From the NCBI GenBank assembly GCA_001642005.1, contig LWCA01000347.1, forward strand, positions 1 through 30,935: a DNA stretch of 30,935 bases. The letters run 5' to 3'. Each line of letters starts with the position of its first letter. Position 1 is the stretch's first letter. Source of the stretch: Intoshia linei (lineage: Eukaryota; Orthonectida; Rhopaluridae). Under the pieces are notes generated by a model, which worked only from the letters and a program-made list of their open reading frames with translations, was not told the origin of the DNA and ran no database searches. Position numbers and translations under genes: made by a program. Positions 27,001 through 30,247 of this stretch are shown here, in pieces.

Positions 27001-30000
27001 AATTTTTTTTTGCAAGTTCTCTTTCGATTATCAACAACGTTCAGTCCCATAATTTAACTTAAACTGTGTTATATAATACATATGATGATATACTATACTA
27101 TATTAAATTAATATACATAAAACGTAAACAATGATAACAAGCATAATTCAATAAACGGAATTAATTTTAATTTAATGGGTCCTAGAAATTTTTTTTAATT
27201 TTACACAATGTTAATATACAAATTATAATATTTTAGGGTCACATTTGTCACGCCAGGGGCGGCCTTGCACCCCACCGGGTCCATTACTGAACCCCAGATT
27301 ACTCTTTTTGTAAAAAAAGTACATAAATGTCAATCTAGTTTTTATATAAAATAATACCTAATATAATCTTGTTGTAACTGATTGAAAGATGATTTTAAGC
27401 AACCGACTTTTTTACAATTTGTATATTTTTCATTAAGAATATTGATATTTTCATTTAAATCGTTCATATAATAAGAATTGTTCAGGAAGTTTTGCATTTG
27501 TTCCTAGATATAAATATAATAAAACTTTATACATAATTACACAATGTAAAAATACAAGTATGTAATATATTATGTGATTTAATGTATACGAATCGTAATA
27601 TCGTATAATCGTATAATACGATAGTAATTTACAATAAGACAGGTGTCGGTAACGAGTGGTCCACAGAATAGTATTGAGTTTGAGTAAATATTTAAATTAT
27701 TTATTTTTTAAATTTTAATAAATTTAAAATTTAATATACGTTACAGTGCAGTTACAACCGTAAACTAAACTGTAATATTGGGATTATAATTTTAATTATA
27801 ATGTATTGTTACATAAATTAAATGTGAATGATAAATTTATCAAAGTTAATCCTTCTTTGATATTACCTACTTTAAAAATCTATTTGTTTGTATAGTCACT
27901 CATGTATGATGTGTAAATTTTCAGAAACGGGTCCGTAGAATTTTTTCATATAAAAAAGTGGCCTAAAAGATGGAAAAGGTTGCCGACCCCTGACTTAAAA
28001 AATTATAAGCATGTCTATCTATAATCCTTACTGAAACTAAATTGAATGTCTGTATGTTTATCTGTTTGTGTATGTTACCGTTTATTTTCAACAATTCAGA
28101 CTCATAGAATTTTAAAAAAAACAAATTCCAAGTCAAAATTTTTGGGGGAGAAAGTAAGATAATTTCAATCTCAGAAATTTACATCTTCCCGATCAAAAAT
28201 ACCAATTATCATTTTTTTAAATTGTACCAGCGGATACTGAAAAGTGGTGAAATTGATATGGAGTAAAAAACAGGATAATAACCGCTGTGCAGGGCTCTAC
28301 ACAACTGTATATAATATTTGTTTTAATTGAAATAAATATACATTAAACAAAGATTTCGTTTTTTCAATATCAATATCCAGATCGTCGGGATCAATAATCA
28401 ATTTATCCAAAAAGTCAGACCACCTTGATACAAATTTTCTCATTTTTTCATTTAAAATGGACATTTTAGTAAATACAGCTTCATCATTCTAATAAAATTG
28501 CATAAATATAAATTATATTAATATTACCAAATAGGTTCGTTCAATATTATTCAATTTAGAAATTTCAATTTGTACAAGATCTTTTTTACCATCAAAATCT
28601 ATTGAAATGGTATCTATTAAATTTTGATGAAATTTCGATTCAAAATTATTCAAATTTGATGCAATTTGACCATCAGAATAGATTGTAACTAAGAGCATTT
28701 TAATTTGATTGATATCATCAACTTGGTTCTTAATTTGATCAATTGAGGCTAATTTGAAATTTAAATTGTTTGCATTTTGAATAGAATTATCAATAATATT
28801 AAACTTATTAACTATATCAGCAACATTATTATCAATATTGTGAAACAGTTCAATTTTCAGATTTATTTCACTTTTCAACATTTCGTACTCGTTAATCAAT
28901 TTTTGATTTTGCAGTTCAATGTCAGTAATATCAAAATTGGAATGAATTTTTAAATTTTCAATTATTGGTTTATTATTCAAGCTAAAATTTAAAACATCTT
29001 GACGAATTTGTTTCAATTGGTCGTATATTTGTTTTATTGAGATTGTGTAGTTTTCGAGTGACGAACTAGTGCTATTAACATCCAATGAATTTAATTTGGA
29101 TTTATAATAACTGATATGTTCTTTGTTCGCCGAAATTTGAGTGTGTATTTCAGAAATTAGGATGACAATATCATCAAGTCGTTTCATAAATTCCTTTTCA
29201 TATTTATAATATGCTAAACAAGATTCATAATAATTTTCAAATTTATCTAATTTTGAATTTTCCAAATTCAATCCATTCATGCAATCATTATATTCCACAA
29301 TCATATCGTCAATATCATTTATTTTGATATGTATTAATTTGCTGTTTTCATCACATTTTATTTTTTTCCTAGATATATCATTTTCCGTTAATGTTTCTGA
29401 TGTCCACATTTTAAATTTTGTTATTAAATTTTTCATATCTGTCATTTCGTTTTCAAGTTCTTCTTCCATGTCGTAAATTTTATCAAAACTCTGCTTGATT
29501 ATTTTCAATTCTTCTATATTCTCATTGATTTTAGCGTACAAGTTTAATCCATTCTCAATATTTTCAGTACCATTTGAGGGTACAATGTTTACATTTCCTG
29601 AATTTTCATCTCGATTTTCAATTGACTTTATTAATTTATTATATTCGTTTTTTACAATACTTTCTTCGTCTTTTAGTGTGTATAGTATTTCCAAATTTTG
29701 CTAAAAATTTACATTAATTTACAAAATTTCAAATTTATAAACATTTAAAGAAACATTAATACCTTTAAAGATTTAACTTTAACATTTAGTTCGCAGTCAC
29801 TGCTAACTTTAATATTATCATAAATTGTATTTACGTTGTTTAAAACTTTATGAAAAGATTCATTATTTAAGATAATTTTATCTAAATGCACACATGTATT
29901 TTCGTGTTTCTGCTCCAATGATATTATTTGCATTTGTACATCTTTAAATTCCACAAAAAGTTGATCTGTCAATTTTATGTGTTCAGTAACTTTGCACATT

Positions 30001-30247
30001 TTTTCATATTCATCTTTTAGTATCATCTAAAATTATATTTATACATCAATTTTGTACATATATTCTTACAAATGAATGTATATATTCATTCTTTTCATTT
30101 TCTAGTTCATTAATTTTAAAATGTAACTCTTTTTGATTGTAATTCATTATATCATTTTTAATATTATTAATTAAATTCGTCACATTCTGTAATTGTTTAT
30201 TTTTTTTTTCCATTTTACTTGTCAACTTTCCAATTTGTTCTTTTTCT
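2947..30247 (-). CDS. C-terminal part of a giant spectrin-repeat-like coiled-coil protein, 34 exons (5' end outside window)
   Basis: Seen: 34 minus-strand exons (listed separately) join with GT..AG borders and unbroken phase into about 3,393 codons ending in TAG at 2947-2949. The product is nearly all amphipathic helix, rich in K/N/I/E/L, with lone Trp residues in contexts such as SWKNFDVEYSNLV, RWQDCSHSLENI, RWSDFLDKL and DNWVSFLKNI. Known: spectrin repeats are three-helix bundles of about 106 residues with a conserved Trp in helix A; such rods occur in nesprins (nuclear envelope to cytoskeleton), dystonin/MACF, dystrophin and spectrins. Inference: an elongated cytoskeletal scaffold. No actin-binding, EF-hand, GAS2, ZZ or transmembrane/KASH segment is visible here, so the subfamily is open; nesprin-like is my first guess, and a fast-evolving unrelated coiled-coil protein is the alternative. 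The exon chain is more certain than the family. No frameshift or internal stop was found. Confidence 0.85.
3151..3411 (-). CDS. Exon 33 (261 nt)
   Basis: Acceptor TTATAG, donor GTATTT, phase 0-0, 87 codons TQIEKLNDAAYSIFV... ending DADNLQ. Helical with aromatic positions (YEYKKYSYFL). Next intron 51 nt. Confidence 0.85.
3461..3654 (-). CDS. Exon 32 (194 nt)
   Basis: Acceptor ATTTAG, donor GTAAAT. Two bases complete Thr, then 64 codons YQNKLANYTSLSEKRDE... ending NLIEVQ. Typical charged coiled coil. Next intron 49 nt. Confidence 0.83.
3692..3800 (-). CDS. Exon 31 (109 nt)
   Basis: Acceptor TTTTAG, donor GTAAAT, 36 codons TTRINQINVLIKQAS...NSLK plus one base. It is followed by the shortest intron in the chain, 37 nt (3655-3691). 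Confidence 0.77.
3847..3873. repeat. 27-bp perfect palindrome in an intron
   Basis: TTTTTGATATTAA, one T, then its exact reverse complement. It lies in the 391-nt intron 3801-4191, which otherwise shows nothing. Confidence 0.85.
4192..4316 (-). CDS. Exon 30 (125 nt)
   Basis: Acceptor ATTTAG, donor GTATTT. Two bases complete Asn, then 41 codons EVPDLFKLLNFIRDEI... ending KNRH. Proline-rich middle (KMPLPSTIDPS). The intron before it carries a 290-bp hAT miniature element. Confidence 0.72.
4604..4893. mobile_element. hAT miniature element (family A), 290 bp, with 8-bp duplication
   Basis: Bounded by perfect 8-bp direct repeats CTCTAATA at 4596-4603 and 4894-4901. Left end CAGTGGATTTAGGGTTC, right end inverse TAGTGATTCCCGATTC. 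The interior has no coding capacity. A second, inverted, diverged copy lies at about 9988-10435. Sits in the intron between exons 29 and 30. Confidence 0.87.
4956..5172 (-). CDS. Exon 29, acidic linker (217 nt)
   Basis: Acceptor TTATAG, donor GTATGT, 72 codons plus one base. It starts MSNKTESENALNDS and contains LTGDSLEWDGYLGDIEPIY, acidic and non-coiled, unlike the rest. If the donor is not used, the frame stops about 30 nt later. The one-base overhang is completed by two bases in exon 30 (Asn). It probably marks a break between the rod and a separate C-terminal part. Confidence 0.8.
5398..6116 (+). mobile_element. hAT element (family B), internally deleted, about 719 bp
   Basis: The right end is, in inverse, CAGTGTTTCTCAACCTTTTT followed by ACTGCGCGGAACCC. 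The left end is diverged (AATGGTTTTTAACCCGTGTTC) but alignable. The 12-bp string TCTAGAGAATGG occurs at both flanks (5390-5401 and 6118-6129), most likely from the target duplication plus adjoining bases. It carries the C-terminal codons of a hAT transposase. An inverted copy of its right end is at 30774-30935. Confidence 0.82.
5770..5934 (+). pseudogene. hAT transposase C-terminal fragment
   Basis: The open stretch reads LALTAIKHKKRAKLLSVEEE, then LRVCLSKTRPRIKNL and KYRAQISH before TGA at 5932-5934. Known: hAT transposases of the GTF2IRD2/ZBED5/SCAND3 group end with S.LTAIK.K.R..L..EDDLR..LS...PRI..L...KQAQ.SH. The CE.GFS just before LTAIK is not recognisable, and nothing further upstream fits, so only the last 40 or so residues remain. 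Confidence 0.85.
7156..7404 (-). CDS. Exon 28 (249 nt)
   Basis: Acceptor TTTTTAG, donor GTAATT, phase 0-0, 83 codons starting ERLLKLNEIEQEIKKCEEK and ending GSVSP. The first half is a strong coiled coil; the second half is less charged. The next intron is 1.98 kb. Confidence 0.87.
7484..7503. repeat. (AAT)n microsatellite
   Basis: About six to seven AAT units in the 439-nt intron between exons 27 and 28. The same intron has an odd GC-richer patch at 7735-7800, including GGGAGcataCTCCC, of unknown identity. Confidence 0.8.
7844..7961 (-). CDS. Exon 27 (118 nt)
   Basis: Acceptor TTTTTAG, donor GTAAGT (the best donor in the window). One base then 39 codons IEKFIKYYKFVANNIKK..., phase 0 out, ending RNLP. 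Confidence 0.8.
8000..8187 (-). CDS. Exon 26 (188 nt)
   Basis: Acceptor AATAG, donor GTTTAT, phase 0 in, two bases (AA) out, 62 whole codons starting DMKIQIINRSTSINA. Contains HIEYFWNKKCKMVD. The 38-nt gap to exon 27 (7962-7999) is again a mini-intron. The split codon AA+A gives Lys. Confidence 0.77.
8188..8923. other. Intron between exons 25 and 26
   Basis: Holds the pogo/Tigger-like element 8500-8814. The remainder is A+T-rich without recognised content. Confidence 0.6.
8500..8814. mobile_element. pogo/Tigger-like miniature element, 315 bp
   Basis: Left end CAGTATAACCTCCGTTATTC, right end in inverse CAGTAAAATATCCGTATTTA, flanked by TA on both sides (8498-8499, 8815-8816) as expected for Tc1/mariner/pogo insertion. 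A nested inverted terminus at 8567 (GAAAGTTATACTG, also followed by TA) makes a 68-bp inner hairpin. No transposase. Confidence 0.75.
8924..9131 (-). CDS. Exon 25 (208 nt)
   Basis: Acceptor TTTCAG, the second CAG acceptor; donor GTACAT; one base then 69 codons TANLNDIIRAFDSFDKM..., phase 0 out. LRSWMNSNS is Trp-centred. The following intron holds a pogo/Tigger-like miniature element. Confidence 0.8.
9132..9714. other. Intron between exons 24 and 25 with repeat sequence
   Basis: About 9245-9345 (TTGAGCATTAAG, ATTCTTGAACATC, AAATGTCAAGTCAAGA) resembles the interior of the miniature element at 940-1382. The less A+T-rich part 9400-9640 has overlapping frames on both strands that match nothing I know; I take them as repeat-derived, not genes. 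Confidence 0.5.
9182..9204. repeat. 23-bp perfect palindrome
   Basis: TTCAATGAAGA, one C, then its exact reverse complement, inside the intron between exons 24 and 25. Confidence 0.85.
9715..9884 (-). CDS. Exon 24 (170 nt)
   Basis: Acceptor TTTTAG, donor GTATAT, phase 0 in, two bases (AG) out, 56 whole codons starting MLSDQMKDVKSRINN. Exon 25 supplies the third base (Arg). Confidence 0.8.
9988..10435. mobile_element. Second copy of hAT miniature family A, inverted and diverged
   Basis: The sequence 10240-10345 (GATGGTGG...GGGATTTTTTAAAATAAT...GTAGCG..CGTCTAGGCTTTG...CCCAACATCTGGC) is the reverse complement relative of 4690-4765, and 10085-10115 (TTTTCAAAAAAATATTGGAA) matches 4820-4845 inverted. 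Both ends are similar to 4604-4893 but no clear duplication is seen. Ends approximate. It lies in the intron between exons 23 and 24. Confidence 0.7.
10630..10965 (-). CDS. Exon 23, about one repeat long (336 nt)
   Basis: Acceptor CTTAG, donor GTAATA, phase 0-0, 112 codons starting ELSTTLNYFKQNI and ending LKHLN. SWKNFDVEYSNLVSYIG is the best helix A match in the protein. Together with exon 22 it forms a pair of near one-repeat exons split by a 63-nt intron. Confidence 0.9.
11029..11361 (-). CDS. Exon 22, about one repeat long (333 nt)
   Basis: Acceptor ATTTAG, donor GTATGA, phase 0-0, 111 codons starting GFDCEINHLKWYYNEIV and ending IKCS. LKWYYNEIVLL is Trp-centred. The length and symmetric phase match a single spectrin-repeat unit. 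Cys-rich compared with neighbours (six Cys). Confidence 0.9.
11405..11776 (-). CDS. Exon 21 (372 nt)
   Basis: Acceptor ATTTAG, donor GTAATT, phase 0-0, 124 codons starting LFFEKLNFNDPILIA and ending WNLML. Two Trp (SFIDWGNIKKRF and NRKWNLML) about 60 residues apart. An acidic/Ser patch (GEDENESSNSS) lies near the start. Next intron 43 nt. Confidence 0.9.
11827..11943 (-). CDS. Exon 20 (117 nt)
   Basis: Acceptor TTTTAG, donor GTATTT, phase 0-0, 39 codons TFQKKCDNWVSFLKNIDKM...YFEFC. DNWVSFLKNI fits the Trp-centred helix A pattern. Both flanking introns are 50 nt. A GT two bases earlier would put exon 21 out of frame. Confidence 0.8.
11994..12500 (-). CDS. Exon 19 (507 nt)
   Basis: Acceptor TTTTCAG, one of only two CAG acceptors in the gene; donor GTAATA; phase 0-0; 169 codons starting DIETEVVEIKERYKS and ending SSQM. 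A Thr/Ser run (TTTSTSTID) interrupts the helix. No Trp. Next intron 50 nt. Confidence 0.9.
12501..14604. other. 2.1-kb intron between exons 18 and 19
   Basis: Contains a single repeat unit near 12595-12690 and the degenerate tandem array at 13480-14060. The plus-strand frame at 12588-12827 falls in repeat sequence and is not a gene. Exon phase 0 on both sides is compatible with no missed exon. Confidence 0.55.
13480..14060. repeat. Degenerate tandem array, units about 125-165 bp
   Basis: A core of the form ATTTCAA..(C)..A.CTTCACGGTCAAA..(A)CAAATT followed by TTTTTTGAAAA recurs with cores near 13548, 13690, 13815 and 13985. Units are diverged but in the same order: core, poly-T/GAAAA, A-rich, TTGATACGG/TTCCTGTTAA-like, ATAAATTTCAA. 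Confidence 0.6.
14605..14740 (-). CDS. Exon 18 (136 nt)
   Basis: Acceptor ATTTAG, donor GTAAAC. One base completes Arg, then WQDCSHSLENIICDM... for 45 codons ending YSVLQ in phase 0. RWQDCSHSLENI is one of the clearest spectrin helix A-like motifs in the window. The following 2.1-kb intron holds the tandem array. Confidence 0.8.
14741..15176. other. Intron between exons 17 and 18, nothing recognised
   Basis: 436 nt, A+T-rich. The upstream open frame on the minus strand running into exon 18 is hydrophobic and arises from the intron; it is excluded by the split-codon junction R-W. Confidence 0.55.
15177..15289 (-). CDS. Exon 17 (113 nt)
   Basis: Donor GTAATT leaves two bases (AG). The preferred acceptor ATTTAG gives 37 codons FADFQNNENWIQLKAM...; an alternative TTTCAG starts the exon at 15274, also in phase 0, and removes five residues. 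NWIQLK is a helix A-like Trp motif. Confidence 0.72.
15336..15521 (-). CDS. Exon 16 (186 nt)
   Basis: Acceptor TTTTTAG, donor GTACGT, phase 0-0, 62 codons starting FDLMNIHYNKTNTLQQ and ending VSKKL. Flanked by two mini-introns (46 nt on each side with the preferred acceptor of exon 17). Confidence 0.83.
15568..15969 (-). CDS. Exon 15 (402 nt)
   Basis: Acceptor TTTTAG, donor GTTTTA, phase 0-0, 134 codons starting NYEDQINIVDYLLTV and ending ETNFKQ. Contains FCCFDVSNDIN near the middle. Next intron 46 nt. Confidence 0.87.
15970..16219. other. Intron between exons 14 and 15, nothing recognised
   Basis: 250 nt of A+T-rich sequence with GT..AG ends and no repeat that I can link to others. Confidence 0.5.
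16220..16519 (-). CDS. Exon 14 (300 nt)
   Basis: Acceptor ACTAG, donor GTATTT, phase 0-0, 100 codons starting DWMRSLCTIKNGMRNFENF and ending RIRNYM. Trp at residue 2 begins a helix A-like segment, so the exon is close to one spectrin repeat. Confidence 0.88.
16650..16887. mobile_element. Possible hAT-type remnant, one end visible
   Basis: The right end in inverse reads CAGTGTTTTCCAACGTTTTA, then GTGTCATGCCCCAC. The interior has a related stretch near 16730 (AACGTTTTACCCCATTTTG). No left terminus or duplication was found, so the left border is approximate. It lies in the intron between exons 13 and 14. Confidence 0.45.
16994..17162 (-). CDS. Exon 13 (169 nt)
   Basis: Acceptor TTAATAG; one base completes Lys, then 56 codons YINDISAYEYCKFAF... 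ending NIK in phase 0. Donor GTTTTA is weak, but it is the only choice that joins exon 14 in frame before the TAA 27 nt further on. Confidence 0.68.
17364..17639. mobile_element. hAT miniature element, about 275 bp
   Basis: Termini share an 11-bp perfect inverted repeat CAGGGGTGTCA, with GC-rich subterminal parts (GGCGGGCCAAATGTG and GAAGCGGGACGCAT). TCTATAA occurs directly left (17357-17363) and right (17640-17646), a near-complete 8-bp duplication with a small shift. No coding frame. Confidence 0.82.
17945..18065 (+). repeat. Copy of dispersed AACAGAC repeat family
   Basis: Shows the ordered blocks GGAATTTGTGTTTGTTAAAAT, TAGGACTGTTAGTTATTGAA and CGATAACAGAAAC that recur at 21065, 26215 and, inverted, 28010. 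The small open frame across it (17929-18123) is repeat, not a gene. Confidence 0.6.
18409..18863 (-). CDS. Exon 12 (455 nt)
   Basis: Acceptor ATTTAG, donor GTAATA, phase 0 in, two bases (AA) out, 151 whole codons starting NQYNFLKCDILKFEL. Rich in aromatic residues (Phe, Tyr). A stop codon follows at once if the donor is not used, and exon 13 supplies the missing base to give Lys. Confidence 0.87.
19000..19974 (-). CDS. Exon 11 (975 nt)
   Basis: Acceptor TTTTTAG, donor GTTATT, phase 0-0, 325 codons from MQQKLIENLLLHPDLN to YSNRIK, almost the same length as exon 7 and again about three repeat lengths. No Trp was found in it, unlike exons 3 and 7, so repeat assignment is weaker here. The first Met is an internal residue of the spliced chain. 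Confidence 0.92.
20042..20416 (-). CDS. Exon 10 (375 nt)
   Basis: Acceptor ATTAG, donor GTAAGA, phase 0-0, 125 codons starting SSLNEIQDKMKNVAL. A polar Asn/Pro/His stretch (NNPHPNLENASNDHNN) near residue 26 looks like a loop. The 67-nt intron that follows is the longest of the mini-intron class. Confidence 0.88.
20470..20720. repeat. Two tandem units of the CACGGTCAAA repeat
   Basis: Cores CTTTCACGGTCAAATCTCTT near 20508 and CCTTCACGGTCAAAAAGACA near 20651, about 143 bp apart, each followed by TTTTTTGAAAATTA. Same unit as the array at 13480-14060. Confidence 0.6.
21065..21240 (+). repeat. Copy of dispersed AACAGAC repeat family
   Basis: Blocks in order: GACCGGGAAGATG, TTACTTTCTCC, CACTTGGAATTTGTATTTTT, ATAATTCTAGCAC, TTAGTTACTGAAATAAATGG and AACAGACAAACAGAC. 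The fullest copy in this window. Confidence 0.65.
21275..21585. mobile_element. hAT miniature element (family C), 311 bp, perfect 8-bp duplication
   Basis: Direct repeats TTATAATA at 21267-21274 and 21586-21593. Left end CAAGGGTCGACAACC, right end in inverse CAGGGTTCAGCAACC, both versions of the common hAT terminus CAGGGGTCGGCAACC. No coding frame. A relative is at 27640-27992. Confidence 0.88.
22161..22316 (-). CDS. Exon 9 (156 nt)
   Basis: Acceptor TTTTAG, donor GTACAC, phase 0-0, 52 codons starting NLDTVTSYEKIMADN. Another GT a few bases upstream (at ATCAC) would break the frame with exon 10, so the later donor was chosen. The following intron is 1.74 kb and holds repeats and a hAT element. 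Confidence 0.75.
22486..22677 (-). CDS. Exon 8 (192 nt)
   Basis: Acceptor ATTTAG, donor GTATTT, phase 0-0, 64 codons DFKSQIELVNHELND...QDCKKS. A Ser/Thr-rich hinge (HSSDTETSNSNQ) sits in the middle, flanked by helices. Confidence 0.82.
22716..23696 (-). CDS. Exon 7 (981 nt)
   Basis: Acceptor TTTTAG, donor GTAATT, phase 0-0, 327 codons from KIIEHNYKKIENIRS to NFVNIS, about three spectrin-repeat lengths. Trp residues at about 131 (SFDWSINIHI) and 182 (FDMWQDGTKSYL). A lysine-rich tract SKKKKNLSK lies near residue 100. Next intron 38 nt. Confidence 0.92.
23697..24591. other. 895-nt intron between exons 6 and 7
   Basis: A+T-rich. Holds the inverted repeat at 24021-24075 and a possible hAT-like end fragment near 24331 (CAGGGGTTCTATGGACTC) whose partner I could not find. 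Confidence 0.5.
24021..24075. repeat. Inverted repeat, 15-bp arms
   Basis: GTTAACGGAATTTTT at 24021-24035 and its near-exact inverse AAAAATTCCGTTAAT at 24061-24075, loop about 25 nt. The arm motif AATTCCGTTAAC occurs again near 24446. Confidence 0.75.
24592..24769 (-). CDS. Exon 6 (178 nt)
   Basis: Acceptor GTCTAG, donor GTATGT. One base completes the split codon, then 59 codons ITKLFNEYDHKL...ENKIN, ending in phase 0. Rich in Lys and Glu, no Trp. An ATG a few bases inside the upstream intron is in frame by chance and is not needed. The hAT element 24844-25305 lies only 74 nt upstream of the exon. Confidence 0.8.
24844..25305. mobile_element. hAT miniature element, 462 bp, perfect 8-bp duplication
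   Basis: Direct repeats ACCGCGGA at 24836-24843 and 25306-25313. Left end CAGAGCCGTTTTAAGGC, right end in inverse CAGAACCGTCTTAAGCC. Two tandem 45-bp units start at 24896 and 24941 (GGCCCC...TATATCTTA). No coding frame. Confidence 0.9.
25735..25820 (+). repeat. Partial copy of dispersed AACAGAC family
   Basis: GGGAAAAACTGTATTAAA, TTTTAGGACAATTCG, AAATAACGATAA and ACAGATAGACACAC recall the same ordered blocks; more degraded than other copies. Confidence 0.4.
26215..26395 (+). repeat. Copy of dispersed AACAGAC repeat family
   Basis: Blocks TTAGGGTTTTTGACAGGTAA, GATGTAAATTTCTGAAATTA, CCGGAAAAACTCTAATGG, CTCTAAGACCCTTAATTATT, GAAATAAACGATAACAGATA and GACACAAATAAACAGACAC, in the same order as at 21065. 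Confidence 0.6.
26560..26760. repeat. Two tandem units of the CACGGTCAAA repeat
   Basis: Cores TTTAAGGTCAAAAACCACAA near 26592 and CGTCACGGCTAAATCCGCAA near 26718, about 126 bp apart, with ATAAATTTCATTTTCAAAAT before the second, as in the 13480 array. Confidence 0.5.
26822..27289. mobile_element. hAT-type miniature element, about 468 bp
   Basis: Left end CAGTGGCGGATCTAGG, a common hAT-type terminus. The right end is taken at ...GGGTCCATTACTG (inverse CAGTAATGGACCC). Flanks AACCTTAA and AACCCCAG agree at five of eight bases, with only transitions between them, compatible with an old duplication. The right border is less certain than the left. Confidence 0.6.
27358..27503 (-). CDS. Exon 5 (146 nt)
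   Basis: Acceptor ATCTAG, donor GTATTA, phase 0 in, two bases (AG) left over. 48 codons starting EQMQNFLNNSYYMND. The split codon AG+A is completed by exon 6 as Arg, which supports both borders. The 2.6-kb intron after it is the longest in the visible chain and is full of repeats. Confidence 0.78.
27640..27992. mobile_element. hAT miniature element (family C), 353 bp
   Basis: Left end CAGGTGTCGGTAAC, right end in inverse CAGGGGTCGGCAACC. The last 60 bp (GGGTCCGTAGAATTTTTT, ATATAAAAAAGTGGC, GGAAAAGGTTGCCGACCC) align with the end of 21275-21585. Flanking 8-mers no longer match. It lies in the intron between exons 4 and 5. Confidence 0.82.
28010..28215 (-). repeat. Inverted copy of dispersed AACAGAC family
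   Basis: On the minus strand: GATAATTGGTATTTTTGATC, GGGAAGATGTAAATTTCTGA, AACTTGGAATTTG-like parts, AATTCTATGAGTCTGAATTG and ACGGTAACATACACAAACAG. Lies between the hAT element 27640-27992 and exon 4. Confidence 0.6.
28342..28488 (-). CDS. Exon 4 (147 nt)
   Basis: Acceptor ATTAG, donor GTATAT, phase 0-0, 49 codons starting NDEAVFTKMSILNEKM. It contains FVSRWSDFLDKL, a good match to the W-x-x-F/L pattern of spectrin helix A, then an acidic DPDDLDIDIE segment. The following 838-nt intron carries a hAT-type element at 27640-27992. Confidence 0.82.
28528..29700 (-). CDS. Exon 3, largest exon (1173 nt)
   Basis: Acceptor TTTTTAG, donor GTAATA, phase 0-0, 391 codons beginning QNLEILYTLKDEES and ending NNIERTYL. 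The length equals about three and a half spectrin repeats. A flexible stretch near residues 33-50 (NSGNVNIVPSNGTEN) breaks the helix. A Trp at about residue 99 (KFKMWTSETL) is in the position expected of helix A or C of a repeat. Next intron 39 nt. Confidence 0.92.
29763..30026 (-). CDS. Exon 2 (264 nt)
   Basis: Acceptor ATTTTAG, donor GTATTA, phase 0 at both ends, 88 codons from MILKDEYEKM to VKVKSLK. The first Met is simply the first codon of the exon, not a translation start, because it joins exon 1 in frame. Helical, with heptad-like Leu/Ile spacing. Followed by a 62-nt intron. Confidence 0.85.
30070..30247 (-). CDS. Exon 1 of the visible chain (178 nt)
   Basis: Acceptor TTTTAG lies just right of 30247 and donor GTAAGA just left of 30070. 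The exon enters with one base of a split codon and ends in phase 0. It encodes 59 residues starting EKEQIGKLTSKMEKK, a charged coiled coil without Trp. The preceding exon must end with two bases of a codon and is not in the window. The next intron is only 43 nt. Confidence 0.75.

Larger units (their letters stand above)
24770..27357. other. 2.6-kb intron between exons 5 and 6, repeat-filled
   Basis: Contains hAT element 24844-25305, repeat copies at 25735-25820 and 26215-26395, tandem units at 26560-26760 and hAT-type element 26822-27289. No gene frame found. Confidence 0.6.

Noticed and set aside
29279-29704. Two Ser/Phe-rich plus-strand frames that look like membrane proteins
   Set aside because: They are the antisense of exon 3; Lys/Glu/Asn-rich coiled coil read backwards gives Phe/Ser/Ile-rich frames.
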